A stretch of 64,000 nucleotides of DNA from YC2-FULL-38-9 sp964629635 (GTDB lineage: Bacteria > Patescibacteriota > Microgenomatia > UBA1406 > GWC2-37-13), in the NCBI GenBank assembly GCA_964629635.1, contig CAZVQS010000001.1:434001-498000 (forward strand). The letters are read 5' to 3'. Position 1 is the stretch's first letter; every line of letters starts with the position of its first letter. The position numbers and the translations under genes were made by a program. Under the pieces are notes generated by a model. That model had not been told where the DNA came from, ran no database searches, and was given only the letters and a program-made list of their open reading frames with translations. This document shows, one piece after another, positions 1 to 8,182 of this stretch.

Positions 1-2
1 TC

Positions 3-740
3 CTGGCTCCGATCGGACGGGGAATCACGGTGGGCGCCGGATCCGCAACGATCGGCGGTCCGGTCGGAGGAAACGTGCTTGCGGCGGTCGAGCGGCTTCG
101 TCTCACAACAAATGCCAACATACAGGGGAACCTGAATTATTACAGCAGCCGGGAACTTGACCTGGTCCCGGGTGCGCAGATCGGCGGCAGGGTAAACCAT
201 ACCCGGACCGCTGATAAATCGGAGGACAGGGATACGAAAGGAGAAAAACTCGCCGCCAGTTTCAAACTCATGTACAAGATGTTGAGCGCCCTGTCCGCGC
301 TTGTTCTCGGATGGGTTTTCGTCAGCCTGTTTCCCGTATTTTCCCGGCAGACCATACGCGCGGTGGAAACGCGGACCGGTCCGGTGCTTGGAACGGGACT
401 GCTTATTTTGTTTCTCGTGCCGGTTTTCGCGGTCATCCTCCTCATGACGGTTGTCGGCATGCCCTTTTTTCTCATGCTGATGGCGGCGTATTTCGTGTAC
501 ATTTACGCGAGCAAAATATTTTTTGCCCTGTTTGTCGGCAAGAAGATAGCCGATTGGATGAACGGCAGTCACGCGCTTTTCGCATATCTTTTCACCGGGC
601 TTGTCGCCTGGCTTCTCCTTACGAGCCTGCCGTGGGTCGGATGGATCTTCAGTTTCGCATCCCTGCTTATCGGGACCGGTACGCTTTTCTATACGAAGCG
701 CCGTTTTGCATCGGCGCTGCGGGAACGGAACCTGATCTGA
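3..740 (+). CDS. Polymer-forming (bactofilin-like) membrane protein, 5' end cut off
   Basis: The gene runs in from the left edge; the frame is open from base 3 and the GTG at 30 is probably internal. The first 65 or so visible residues carry imperfect Gly/Ile/Val repeats (IGG, GNV, IQG, IGG at regular spacing) like the beta-helix of polymer-forming cytoskeletal proteins. A charged linker follows, then four hydrophobic segments including LSALVLGWVFVSLF, LLILFLVPVFAVILLM and AYLFTGLVAWLLL, and a basic C-terminus. It is likely an inner-membrane protein with an assembling N-terminal domain. The exact role is unknown and the true N-terminus lies outside the window. Confidence 0.7.
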   Translation: MAPIGRGITVGAGSATIGGPVGGNVLAAVERLRLTTNANIQGNLNYYSSRELDLVPGAQIGGRVNHTRTADKSEDRDTKGEKLAASFKLMYKMLSALSALVLGWVFVSLFPVFSRQTIRAVETRTGPVLGTGLLILFLVPVFAVILLMTVVGMPFFLMLMAAYFVYIYASKIFFALFVGKKIADWMNGSHALFAYLFTGLVAWLLLTSLPWVGWIFSFASLLIGTGTLFYTKRRFASALRERNLI

Positions 741-814
741 CATTTTTTCTTACTCGGTTATCACCTGTTTGTATGCCGTTTCCGGGGAACGCCGGTGCAA
801 TAATGTGATACATT

Positions 815-1363
815 ATGAGAGTAATAATCATACTTATCCTCGGCATAGTCATCGGCGGCCTGTCCGTTTGGGTATGGAACAACTACCGGCCGCAGCTTGT
901 CATAAATCCAGTGACTCCCACTCCTTCACAAACAGGAATCGGCACCGGGACGCTTGAGCTGGTTTCGCCCGAGCCTGTTTCCTCAATATCGGCAACGCCG
1001 CGCGCGACGCCGCTCCTTGATCCCGACGAACCCATGAGCGCATCCCTTGATGCGGTTGAGGGAACGGGTTTTAACCAGTCCGGAGGGGCATCGCTTGTTG
1101 AGGAAAACGGAAAGGTGCGCGTAACCATACTCCTCAATTCGGTTGCAGCGCTTGAGGACCCGCAGCCGGCAAACATACACGTAGGCACCTGCGGGAACGT
1201 GGGCGCAGCGGTATATACCCTCAACGATGTAGAAAGCGGCAAGTCCGAAACACTTCTCACGACAACCCTCTCGCAAATCCGGCGCCAGATGCCCCTTATC
1301 GTAAACGTGAAACAATCGTCAAGTCGCACGAATGTGGACACCGCATGCGGCCCCCTCAAGTAA
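815..1363 (+). CDS. Membrane-anchored secreted protein, CHRD-like
   Basis: A 182-residue protein with one N-terminal hydrophobic segment (residues 3-21) acting as signal or anchor, then a Pro/Thr/Ser-rich linker (residues 33-75) and a compact C-terminal domain. The C-terminal domain contains PANIHVGTCG, which resembles the P-A-H-I-H motif of CHRD-type domains, and two cysteines (one in HVGTCG, one near the end) that could pair. It is probably exported and tethered outside the cell. Function is not known. It lies 74 bases after the bactofilin-like gene and could be co-transcribed with it. Confidence 0.65.
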   Translation: MRVIIILILGIVIGGLSVWVWNNYRPQLVINPVTPTPSQTGIGTGTLELVSPEPVSSISATPRATPLLDPDEPMSASLDAVEGTGFNQSGGASLVEENGKVRVTILLNSVAALEDPQPANIHVGTCGNVGAAVYTLNDVESGKSETLLTTTLSQIRRQMPLIVNVKQSSSRTNVDTACGPLK

Positions 1364-1444
1364 CGCTTCTTACCCGCAGTTTACCTGCCTCCCCGGCTTA
1401 CCAAATAAATATCTGAGATCATTACCCGGTTAACATTATTCAAT

Positions 1445-1849
1445 ATGTACCGCGGAATAGAAGGCATGCTCCTTTTCAGCGAAAACGCGCGCAGGCTCGC
1501 CGAGTTCTACCGTGAAAAAGTCGGGCTCACGATATCCTTTGAAGGGGAAATGGGGGAGGAGGGGGATGAAGTGTTCGTGTTCGATTTCGAGAACGGCACG
1601 GGGTTTGCGGTGATGGACCATTCCGAAGTCAAAGGCAAACGGAAGGAGCCGGAACGCATGATGTTCAATATCGAAGTGAGTGATATCGACGAATCGGTCA
1701 AACGGCTGGACGACAACAAAGTGTCCAAAATCAGGGACACGTACCATGTGGAGGATTACGGGAAAATCGCTACTTTCGAGGATATCGACGGGAACTACTT
1801 CCAGCTTGTGCAGATACAGGAAGCGCCGGGCAACGGGAGAAGCAACTAA
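1445..1849 (+). CDS. VOC-family (glyoxalase/bleomycin-resistance fold) protein
   Basis: A 134-residue single vicinal-oxygen-chelate domain. It opens with a short strand and helix (LLFSENARRLAEFYREKVGL) and closes with ATFEDIDGNYFQLVQ, the usual VOC end with the metal-ligand Glu region. The middle carries FNIEVSDIDESVKRL. Such proteins bind a divalent metal and act on or sequester small electrophiles; the substrate cannot be read here. TAACAT ends 8 bases before the ATG and may be a -10 element. Its last 4 bases overlap the convergent nuclease gene. Confidence 0.8.
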   Translation: MYRGIEGMLLFSENARRLAEFYREKVGLTISFEGEMGEEGDEVFVFDFENGTGFAVMDHSEVKGKRKEPERMMFNIEVSDIDESVKRLDDNKVSKIRDTYHVEDYGKIATFEDIDGNYFQLVQIQEAPGNGRSN

Positions 1850-3243
1850 TCCTGTTTGTGCATCCGCATTTTCGGTTTTTTGTATTTGAGGTGGCTTGCC
1901 AGGATTTTATAGGTATCCACGTCAAACATGCCGTCACTTTTGTATATCTCGTCTCCCCTCATGAATGACATGATCCGCCAGTCCTGTATTACGAATGTTT
2001 CAAAAAGCTCCTCCTCATCGTTCTTTTCGATGATTTCGACCGCGCCGTCAAACGGCCAGGGCTTGAATTCCTGGTGTTTGGAAAAGGCTATAATGAACCG
2101 CCCGTTATAGATGCGTTTGTCCTCCTTGTTGCAGCACGCGCCTTTGCACCGTCCCAGTTTGTATCCGAAGCAGGACGATTTCGTTTTTTCGAGACCCATG
2201 AGTTTTTCGCAGAGACCGTAAGTTTTTGTCAGGTTGAAAAGCGCCTCTTTCGCGCCCGTTTTCGTTTTATATATCCCCAGGATATCTTCCAGATCCGTTC
2301 CCTCAAGCGTGGCGACCGTATCGACGAGGATCGTGAAATACCCGTCCGGATTCAGGACTTTTTTCGCAATGACATATTGGCGGCGCTCTTGCAGCTTCCG
2401 GTTGTACAGGGGTTTGAGATCCTTAACGAGATGTGATTCCGTGATGAGCGCGCCCAGTTCGCCGGCGGTCCTCCGGTACTCGATGCGGGAAGTGTTTTTG
2501 ATTATTTCCAGCTCGCGGTGCGAAGTGTAGTCCTGGGAAAAATGGGAGATGACGCGCTCGCGAATGTTCTTGCTTTTCCCCACGTAAAGGGGGTTGTTTT
2601 TTTCGTCGAAAAACAGGTATACGCCGGGGGTTTCGGGAAGGTTGTCGATCTGGTTGCGGATGGCTTCCACGCCCGAATAGGATGATTTGAGGACGACCGC
2701 TACCGCTTCCTCAAGCCGTTGCGGCGGAACGAGCTTATTCAATTTTCTCAGAAACTGCCAGACGATGTGGGCATCATCATATGCGCGGTGCCTGCTTTTA
2801 TACCTGAATCCGTACCGTTCGATGAGCGCTTCAAGCCCGTGGCGCCGGTGTTCCGGGAAGAGCCTGCGTGAGAGTTTCACTGTGCAGAGGGTTTTTGCGG
2901 ACCAGGAGATGCCGGTCCGTTTGAACTCGTTCCGTACGAATCCGTAATCGAAGCGCGCGTTGTGTGCGACGAATATGGCGTCATCCAGGTAGTCGAGGAT
3001 CCGGTCCTTGATGTCGGAAAAAACCGGGGCCTCCTTCAGTTCCTCCTTCGAAATTCCCGTGAAGTTTTCGATGAACGGGGACACATACGTTTCGGGGTTC
3101 ACGAGGGAAGTGAACGAATCGACGATGCGGTTGTTTTCAACGCGTATAACCGCAAATTCGATGATGCGGTCCTGGGCACCGTGCAGTCCGGTTGTTTCGA
3201 TATCCACGATGGCGAATGTCCGGTTTTTCGGCTTGTCTTTCAC
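1846..3243 (-). CDS. DnaQ-like 3'-5' exonuclease fused to a GIY-YIG (UvrC/Cho-like) nuclease
   Basis: A 465-residue two-nuclease protein. Residues 10-170 form a DEDDh exonuclease: DIETTG (Exo I), HNARFDYGF (Exo II) and HRAYDDAH (Exo III). Residues 200-290 form a GIY-YIG domain (PGVYLFFDEKNNPLYVGKSK, then IRERVISHF). The C-terminal third carries a Cys-rich stretch (CFGYKLGRCKGACC). The architecture is known in bacteria as an epsilon/UvrC-like fusion and is expected to act in DNA repair, trimming 3' ends and nicking. It is single-copy here and not linked to uvrA or uvrB. The 3' end overlaps the VOC gene by 4 bases. Confidence 0.85.
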   Translation of the reverse strand: MKDKPKNRTFAIVDIETTGLHGAQDRIIEFAVIRVENNRIVDSFTSLVNPETYVSPFIENFTGISKEELKEAPVFSDIKDRILDYLDDAIFVAHNARFDYGFVRNEFKRTGISWSAKTLCTVKLSRRLFPEHRRHGLEALIERYGFRYKSRHRAYDDAHIVWQFLRKLNKLVPPQRLEEAVAVVLKSSYSGVEAIRNQIDNLPETPGVYLFFDEKNNPLYVGKSKNIRERVISHFSQDYTSHRELEIIKNTSRIEYRRTAGELGALITESHLVKDLKPLYNRKLQERRQYVIAKKVLNPDGYFTILVDTVATLEGTDLEDILGIYKTKTGAKEALFNLTKTYGLCEKLMGLEKTKSSCFGYKLGRCKGACCNKEDKRIYNGRFIIAFSKHQEFKPWPFDGAVEIIEKNDEEELFETFVIQDWRIMSFMRGDEIYKSDGMFDVDTYKILASHLKYKKPKMRMHKQD

Positions 3244-3331
3244 GTGGTATATTATCCTTCCTTCCCCCGTAAAAAATCAAGCAAAGATGCGGGCGGGATG
3301 AGGTAAGGATATGAAGCCCGTCAACATCTGC

Positions 3332-3345
3332 TATACTCAAGACAT
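3332..3345 (+). promoter_or_regulatory. Extended -10 promoter, leaderless start
   Basis: TGC-TATACT (hexamer 3332-3337) ends 8 bases before the ATG at 3346, so transcription should begin at or next to the start codon. No Shine-Dalgarno site fits in the gap. Confidence 0.65.
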
Positions 3346-4023
3346 ATGAAACACAAACTGTCCTCAATTAGTCAGCTTCTCGATACCGTCATCGATTCGT
3401 TCCGCAATAACTACCGGGAATACCTCATGTACGGCGTCCTGCTGCAGGCGGCTTTGTTCCTGTTTTCGGAACAGGGCCTGGGCGCATTCGCCGGAAAGGA
3501 TAATGCGCTTGCCGGGCTCGTACTTTCCATCGTGCGGCTTGTTGTCATGCTGTGGATCGAAGCCGCGCTTTTCATGCGCATCATCGCAAACGATCCGAAG
3601 GCGCCTGTTGAAAAATCATTCAGGGACGCGTATCCGCGCATCGCATCGTTTGCGTGGCTCATGATCCTGCAGGTGGTGGTGAGCGGGTTCGGACTGATAC
3701 TCCTTATTATTCCCGGCCTCATTTTCATGACTTGGTTCAGCCTTTCCCCGGTCATATTTTTTACGGAAAACCTGCGCGGGAAAAAAGCAATGGATGCAAG
3801 CAGGTCATACGTTTCGGGACACGGCCTTGCGGTTTTTGGAAGGCTTGCTTTGTTCATGTTTTTGCTCCAGGGAAGCTATTTCATCATTGGCAGCCTGTTC
3901 CGGTCGTTCGGCCTCCAGCAGTTCTCGCAGTACGCGGTGATGGCGCTGGGCGCGCTTTTCATGCCGGTCATCCCGATTCTCCTCAATACCCTGTACGGCG
4001 AGCTGAAGGGCATGAAAGCCTAA
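3346..4023 (+). CDS. Multi-pass membrane protein of unknown function
   Basis: 225 residues with about five hydrophobic segments (for example LYGVLLQAALFLF, LVLSIVRLVVMLWI, WLMILQVVVSGFGLILLIIPGLIF and MALGALFMPVIPILL). The overall look, including the IPGLIFMTWFSLSPVIF motif and a following polar SRSYV stretch, resembles the glycerophosphoryl-diester-phosphodiesterase-type membrane domain family found in many small genomes. That family has no assigned biochemical role here. It is followed 67 bases later by polX, which has its own promoter. Confidence 0.7.
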   Translation: MKHKLSSISQLLDTVIDSFRNNYREYLMYGVLLQAALFLFSEQGLGAFAGKDNALAGLVLSIVRLVVMLWIEAALFMRIIANDPKAPVEKSFRDAYPRIASFAWLMILQVVVSGFGLILLIIPGLIFMTWFSLSPVIFFTENLRGKKAMDASRSYVSGHGLAVFGRLALFMFLLQGSYFIIGSLFRSFGLQQFSQYAVMALGALFMPVIPILLNTLYGELKGMKA

Positions 4024-4077
4024 GAATTGCCGACCTTATTCTCCCGGTTCCCTCGTGCAGATCTTTTCCTTCGGTAC

Positions 4078-4090
4078 TATAATGGTCGTG
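4078..4090 (+). promoter_or_regulatory. -10 promoter element of polX, leaderless start
   Basis: Consensus TATAAT (4078-4083) ends 7 bases before the ATG at 4091. This argues against the upstream in-frame GTG at 4055 and ATG at 4082, both of which would lie within or before the promoter. Confidence 0.7.
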
Positions 4091-5806
4091 ATGAACAATG
4101 AGGGAATCGCCAAAATCTTCTTTGAAATTGCCGACTACCTGGACATGGAGGGGGTTCCGTTCAAACCCAACGCATACCGCAATGCCGCGCAATCCCTTGA
4201 ATCGCTCGGTGAGGATGTGGATGACCGGTACCGGAAAGGAGGGTACGAGTCGCTCAAAACCATTCCCGCCGTCGGGGAGGCGATCGCGCGCAAAATCGAA
4301 GAATACCTCAATACGGGCTCCGTCAGATATCACGAGGAACTGAAATCCAAAACCCCGCTGGATCTTAACGAACTGCTTGCGGTTGAAGGATTGGGACCGA
4401 AACGGACAAAGGCACTGTACGACACGCTCGGCGTCCGTACGGTCGCGGATCTGGAGCAGGCAGCAAGAAAACACCGTATCGCCGGTATTCCCGGATTCGG
4501 TGAAAAGGCCGAGAAAAACATCCTGCAGGGGATTGTGTTTCTTAAGAAGGACACGGGCCGTTTCAAGCTCGGACAGATTCTGCCGAAGGCGAAGGAAATC
4601 GTAGCCATGCTGTCGGGGGTCAGATCGGTGAAAAAAATATCGATCGCCGGATCGCTCCGGAGGGGAAAGGAAACGATCGGGGATGCGGATCTTTTGGCGG
4701 TGTCGGATGACGGGCGGGAGATCATGGACGCATTCACCGGAATGGACGGAATTGAGAAAATCTGGGGGAAGGGCGCGACCAAATCCTCGATCCGGCTGAA
4801 GAAAGGATTCGACATTGACCTGCGCGTCGTGCCGGAGTCTGCCTACGGTTCGGCACTCCAGTATTTCACCGGTTCAAAAGACCACAACATCAAGCTGAGG
4901 ACGCGGGCGATAGAGCGCGGACTCAAGTTGAACGAATACGGCGTATTCAAGGGAAAGGATATGCTTCCAAGCGCAAGCGAAGAGGAAGTCTACGGACATC
5001 TGGGATTGCCGTGGATTCCTCCGGAACTGCGGGAGGATACGGGTGAAATCGAGGCGGCGGCAGCCGGCAAACTTCCGGCGCTTGTCACCGTTTCCGACAT
5101 ACAGGGAGATCTCCATTGCCACAGCGACTGGGACGGCGGTACGGATCCGATAATGGAGTTGGTTAATGAAGCCCGGGCCCGCGGGTATTCCTATATCGGC
5201 ATATCGGACCATACGAAATTCCTGAAAATCGAGAAAGGCCTGGACGAAAAGAAGCTTATGGAACGCAACCGCGAAATTGACCGGTTAAACAAAACGCTTC
5301 ACGGATTCCGGATCCTGAAAGGGTGTGAGGCAAACATCATGAACGACGGGACAATCGACATCGATGATACGGTCCTTGCCCGGATGGATTACGTCATCGC
5401 CGGAGTCCATTCCAATCTCCGGATGGATGAGAGGGAGATGACTGCCCGCCTGACGCGCGCGATGGAGAATCCGCATGTTGATATCATTTCCCACCCGACA
5501 GGCCGGCTCATCGGAAAACGGGAAGAATACCGAATCCGGACGGACACCCTTATTTCAGTTGCCGCCCGCACCGGGACCATACTTGAGGTGAATTCGTTCC
5601 CGGATCGGCTTGATCTCAATGACCGTAACATAAGACACGCGATACGGGAAGGAGTGAAACTGGTGATCAATACCGACAGTCACAGCATTTCACACATGAA
5701 TTTCATGGAGCTGGGAGTCATGCAGGCGCGCAGGGGCTGGGCGCAAAAACAGGATATCGCCAATACGTACGGCGTCGAAAAACTTCTTGAGTGCATGAAA
5801 GGATGA
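4091..5806 (+). CDS. polX: DNA polymerase/3'-5' exonuclease PolX
   Basis: 571 residues, the usual bacterial PolX length of about 570. The N-terminal part has helix-hairpin-helix segments (IPAVGEAIARKI and VEGLGPKRTKALY). The polymerase palm carries GSLRRGKETIGDADLL, with the catalytic Asp pair. The C-terminal PHP domain begins at DLHCHSDWDGG and continues with GISDHTKF, AGVHSNL, ISHPTG and NTDSHS, the metal-binding set. PolX fills short gaps in base-excision repair. The start is set at MNNEGIAKIF because a TATAAT ends 7 bases upstream. Confidence 0.93.
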   Translation: MNNEGIAKIFFEIADYLDMEGVPFKPNAYRNAAQSLESLGEDVDDRYRKGGYESLKTIPAVGEAIARKIEEYLNTGSVRYHEELKSKTPLDLNELLAVEGLGPKRTKALYDTLGVRTVADLEQAARKHRIAGIPGFGEKAEKNILQGIVFLKKDTGRFKLGQILPKAKEIVAMLSGVRSVKKISIAGSLRRGKETIGDADLLAVSDDGREIMDAFTGMDGIEKIWGKGATKSSIRLKKGFDIDLRVVPESAYGSALQYFTGSKDHNIKLRTRAIERGLKLNEYGVFKGKDMLPSASEEEVYGHLGLPWIPPELREDTGEIEAAAAGKLPALVTVSDIQGDLHCHSDWDGGTDPIMELVNEARARGYSYIGISDHTKFLKIEKGLDEKKLMERNREIDRLNKTLHGFRILKGCEANIMNDGTIDIDDTVLARMDYVIAGVHSNLRMDEREMTARLTRAMENPHVDIISHPTGRLIGKREEYRIRTDTLISVAARTGTILEVNSFPDRLDLNDRNIRHAIREGVKLVINTDSHSISHMNFMELGVMQARRGWAQKQDIANTYGVEKLLECMKG

Positions 5807-5853
5807 TTTGTTGTCCCGTTCTTACCCTTTTTTCCGGAAACTAACATACGGGG

Positions 5854-6186
5854 ATGTCATCATGGGATATGCTTACGGCGCTTCTTCTGCTTCTTATCCT
5901 GTTCTGGCTTCTCGGGTATATTTCGCTCCCGTTTATTGCGATACCGGATTTCGTCCTCTTTAACCTGAACGGACAACCGGTAAGCCTGTGGGACATTATC
6001 ATTCTTTTGCTCATCAGCTGGATTATCGGCATCCTTCCCTCGCCGTTCCGCCAGATTGCGGGCATTTTTTTCTTCCTTTGGATATTATCGGAATTGGGGA
6101 TACTTCTTGTTGCGGGCATGTCGAGCATGCTTCTCATGGTCATCATCATCGGGCTTGTAGTGTATCTGGCAAGCGGGCTTTCCTGA
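5854..6186 (+). CDS. Small membrane protein, three to four TM segments
   Basis: 110 residues, almost entirely hydrophobic: ALLLLLILFWLLGYISLP, DIIILLLISWIIGILP, IAGIFFFLWILSELGILL and MLLMVIIIGLVVYLASG. No family motif is recognised. TAACAT (5842-5847) ends 6 bases before the ATG and could be a -10. It ends 4 bases before the 3' end of the convergent mscL-like gene. Confidence 0.6.
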   Translation: MSSWDMLTALLLLLILFWLLGYISLPFIAIPDFVLFNLNGQPVSLWDIIILLLISWIIGILPSPFRQIAGIFFFLWILSELGILLVAGMSSMLLMVIIIGLVVYLASGLS

Positions 6187-6190
6187 GGTT

Positions 6191-6580
6191 TTAGAGTTTC
6201 AGGCGGGGCGGAGGGAGTCCTTTCTTTTCGAGTTTTTCCAGACGGAGGACTTTCACGCCGAAGTAAACGACTGAGGCGATCACGAAAAAGTCGATAAGGG
6301 TGGCGAGGAATTTCCCGATCATGACGCGCGCGCCGAACAAAGGGAGGTATGCGTTTTCCAGTCCCTTCGTACTGCCGAGGACCAAACCAAGAAGCGGGTT
6401 CACGATGTCGCTCACCATGGAAGATACGACCTTGGAAATGGCTCCTCCCAGGATAAAACCGACAGCCAGTCCAATTACTCCTTGCTCGCGGATGAACTCC
6501 ACGAACCCGAGCACATATCCGGGATCCTTTTCCTTTTCGATTTCATTTTTCAGTTCTTTTGTTTTTTTTGGGTTTGCCAT
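6191..6580 (-). CDS. mscL: Large-conductance mechanosensitive channel (MscL family)
   Basis: 129 residues, typical for MscL. A basic N-terminal helix leads into FIREQGVIGLAVGFILGGAISKVVSSMVSDIVNPLLGL, the conserved N-terminal amphipathic helix and first TM. The second TM is IDFFVIASVVYFGVKVL, with a charged cytoplasmic tail. MscL opens under osmotic downshock to release solutes. The N-terminal extension (KKTKELKNEIEKEKD) is more charged than usual. The start overlaps the 3' end of the upstream methyltransferase gene by 38 bases, so the two are probably one transcript. Confidence 0.88.
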   Translation of the reverse strand: MANPKKTKELKNEIEKEKDPGYVLGFVEFIREQGVIGLAVGFILGGAISKVVSSMVSDIVNPLLGLVLGSTKGLENAYLPLFGARVMIGKFLATLIDFFVIASVVYFGVKVLRLEKLEKKGLPPPRLKL

Positions 6581-7424
6581 ACTGCCTATTATACCTTGCG
6601 GTCACTCCGTTGTATCGTGAAACCGCAAGAACCGCCTCACCCGTGCCAAGCAACCGGTTTATGAAATGAAGCGCCAGGAAGTACACGCGTTTGACGAAAG
6701 GATATTCCCTTCGTGCGTCATCGGTGTATTCCGTATGGAGCGTTTCGAACCCCTCCGAAGCGAGGAGCCGGGTAAGGTACGGGCCGCTGAAATGCCAGAC
6801 GTGCTCGTTCGGGAGAAGCGACTCCCAGTATTTTCCCCGCACCGCAAATACCGCATGTGCCGTATTGGGGACGCCGATGATCAGGATGCCTCCCGGCGCG
6901 AGAATCCGTTTGATCAAACGCAGTTCGGTCCGGACATCCGGAATATGTTCCAAGACATGGTTGTAGACGATGCAGTCGAATGCGGCCCTGCTTTTTTTCA
7001 GGAATTCCGGGAGTGTCATGCAAACGACGGTGGACCCGAGTTTAATGCGTGCCGCGGCACATGCCTTACGGTTGGGTTCAAGCCCGCGGCAGGCAAACCC
7101 CCTCTCCCGGAGCATGGAAAGGAGTATCCCGCTTGAGCATCCGACATCAAGCACCCGTTTGCCGGGCGCGAATTGCTCGACCGCATCTGCAACGGGAGCA
7201 AACAGTTTCCTGAATTCGTTCTCCCTTTGCGCATACTGGTCCGCCTTGGTGCACACCGGATCGAACGCGCGGTTTTTCTTGGAGGGAAACGTCTTGAGGA
7301 TGCCGCATTTTATGCATTTTCCGATTACGGTTCCTTCATACGCGCGGAATACCGTTTCGTTCCGGTAGCGTATGACCGGTTTGAAATGCGATGATTTTCT
7401 GCAGATGCAAGTTCCTTTCAGCAT
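6543..7424 (-). CDS. Class I SAM-dependent methyltransferase
   Basis: 293 residues. The N-terminal 60 residues hold CxC and CIKCG pairs that may bind zinc. The Rossmann-type methyltransferase core follows: VLDVGCSSGILLSML (motif I, SAM binding), GLEPN, YNHVLEHIPD and APGGILIIGVPN. The VLEHI...LKPGG pattern is that of the Methyltransf_11/23-type enzymes that modify sugars, lipids or small molecules. The substrate is unknown. It is tightly packed: 3 bases after the ACT-domain gene, and overlapping mscL downstream. Confidence 0.85.
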   Translation of the reverse strand: MLKGTCICRKSSHFKPVIRYRNETVFRAYEGTVIGKCIKCGILKTFPSKKNRAFDPVCTKADQYAQRENEFRKLFAPVADAVEQFAPGKRVLDVGCSSGILLSMLRERGFACRGLEPNRKACAAARIKLGSTVVCMTLPEFLKKSRAAFDCIVYNHVLEHIPDVRTELRLIKRILAPGGILIIGVPNTAHAVFAVRGKYWESLLPNEHVWHFSGPYLTRLLASEGFETLHTEYTDDARREYPFVKRVYFLALHFINRLLGTGEAVLAVSRYNGVTARYNRQYGKPKKNKRTEK

Positions 7425-7427
7425 ATG

Positions 7428-8078
7428 TCAGGGCAATGCTTTTTTGAGCGCGGTAAAGGCGCGGTCAATGTCATTTCCTTCCAGGATTATCGTAAACTCC
7501 TCCTTGGTCGAAACGACATCAATCACGTTGATGTTTTCCCACGCAAGGGTTTTGAGGAGATAATAATACACGCCGGGCGTGACCACGTTTTCTTCGGGAA
7601 GGATGATAGTCAGGCTGGAAAGCCCTTCCTGTTTCCCGCGGATTTCCTCATGCGCCATTATTTTTTCGACTTCGCCGGTCCATTCACCGCTCGTGATCAC
7701 GGCGGTTTCAAACACCCCCTGGGTAAAGGTGAGGAAGTGGCGCCTGGATTGGGGATTGCGTTCAAGCATTTTACGTATGGTATGGATGACCGTATCCGAA
7801 TTTGCCAGTGTGTATTCGACCAGGTTTGAACGCACGATGATATCGGGGTTTTTGAGAAGCAGGGGGGCGGGACCGGTTTTGCGCGCAGTTTCATGTCCCA
7901 GCCGCTTCAAAGCCATGACGATCGCGCCGACCTGTACGTTTTTGTAGAGGCGCTTTTCGATTTCCGGGCGGAGCGTCCGGGCAAGGGCGGACGTATTGAT
8001 GATGCCGCGCAGGAGTCCTTCCTCAAGGAACGGCTCTTTTGCGATTATCTCTCTAACGGCCTCCGGTATGGTTATCAT
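7428..8078 (-). CDS. ACT-domain regulatory-type protein
   Basis: 216 residues. The N-terminal 70 residues are helical and could be a winged-helix-like segment (LLRGIINTSALARTLRPEIEKRL). The C-terminal 70 residues (SLTIILPEENVVTPGVYYYLLKTLAW, then INVIDVVSTKEEFTIILEG) look like the ACT domain of aspartokinases. There is no kinase domain. It may be a stand-alone ligand sensor. It is the first gene of a three-gene minus-strand unit with the methyltransferase and mscL. Confidence 0.65.
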   Translation of the reverse strand: MITIPEAVREIIAKEPFLEEGLLRGIINTSALARTLRPEIEKRLYKNVQVGAIVMALKRLGHETARKTGPAPLLLKNPDIIVRSNLVEYTLANSDTVIHTIRKMLERNPQSRRHFLTFTQGVFETAVITSGEWTGEVEKIMAHEEIRGKQEGLSSLTIILPEENVVTPGVYYYLLKTLAWENINVIDVVSTKEEFTIILEGNDIDRAFTALKKALP

Positions 8079-8090
8079 GTTAGAATCTTA
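8079..8090 (-). promoter_or_regulatory. -10 element for the ACT-methyltransferase-mscL unit
   Basis: On the minus strand TAAGAT ends 6 bases before the ATG at 8078, the same geometry as the other leaderless starts in the window. No clear -35 is seen. Confidence 0.45.
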
Positions 8091-8182
8091 ACATTTTGAT
8101 GATATTTTGTCAATATTCCCTGAAAATTTTACTTTGGAAGGCTCCGGCTTTACAATGGAAAACCTGTCAACAGACATATCTT

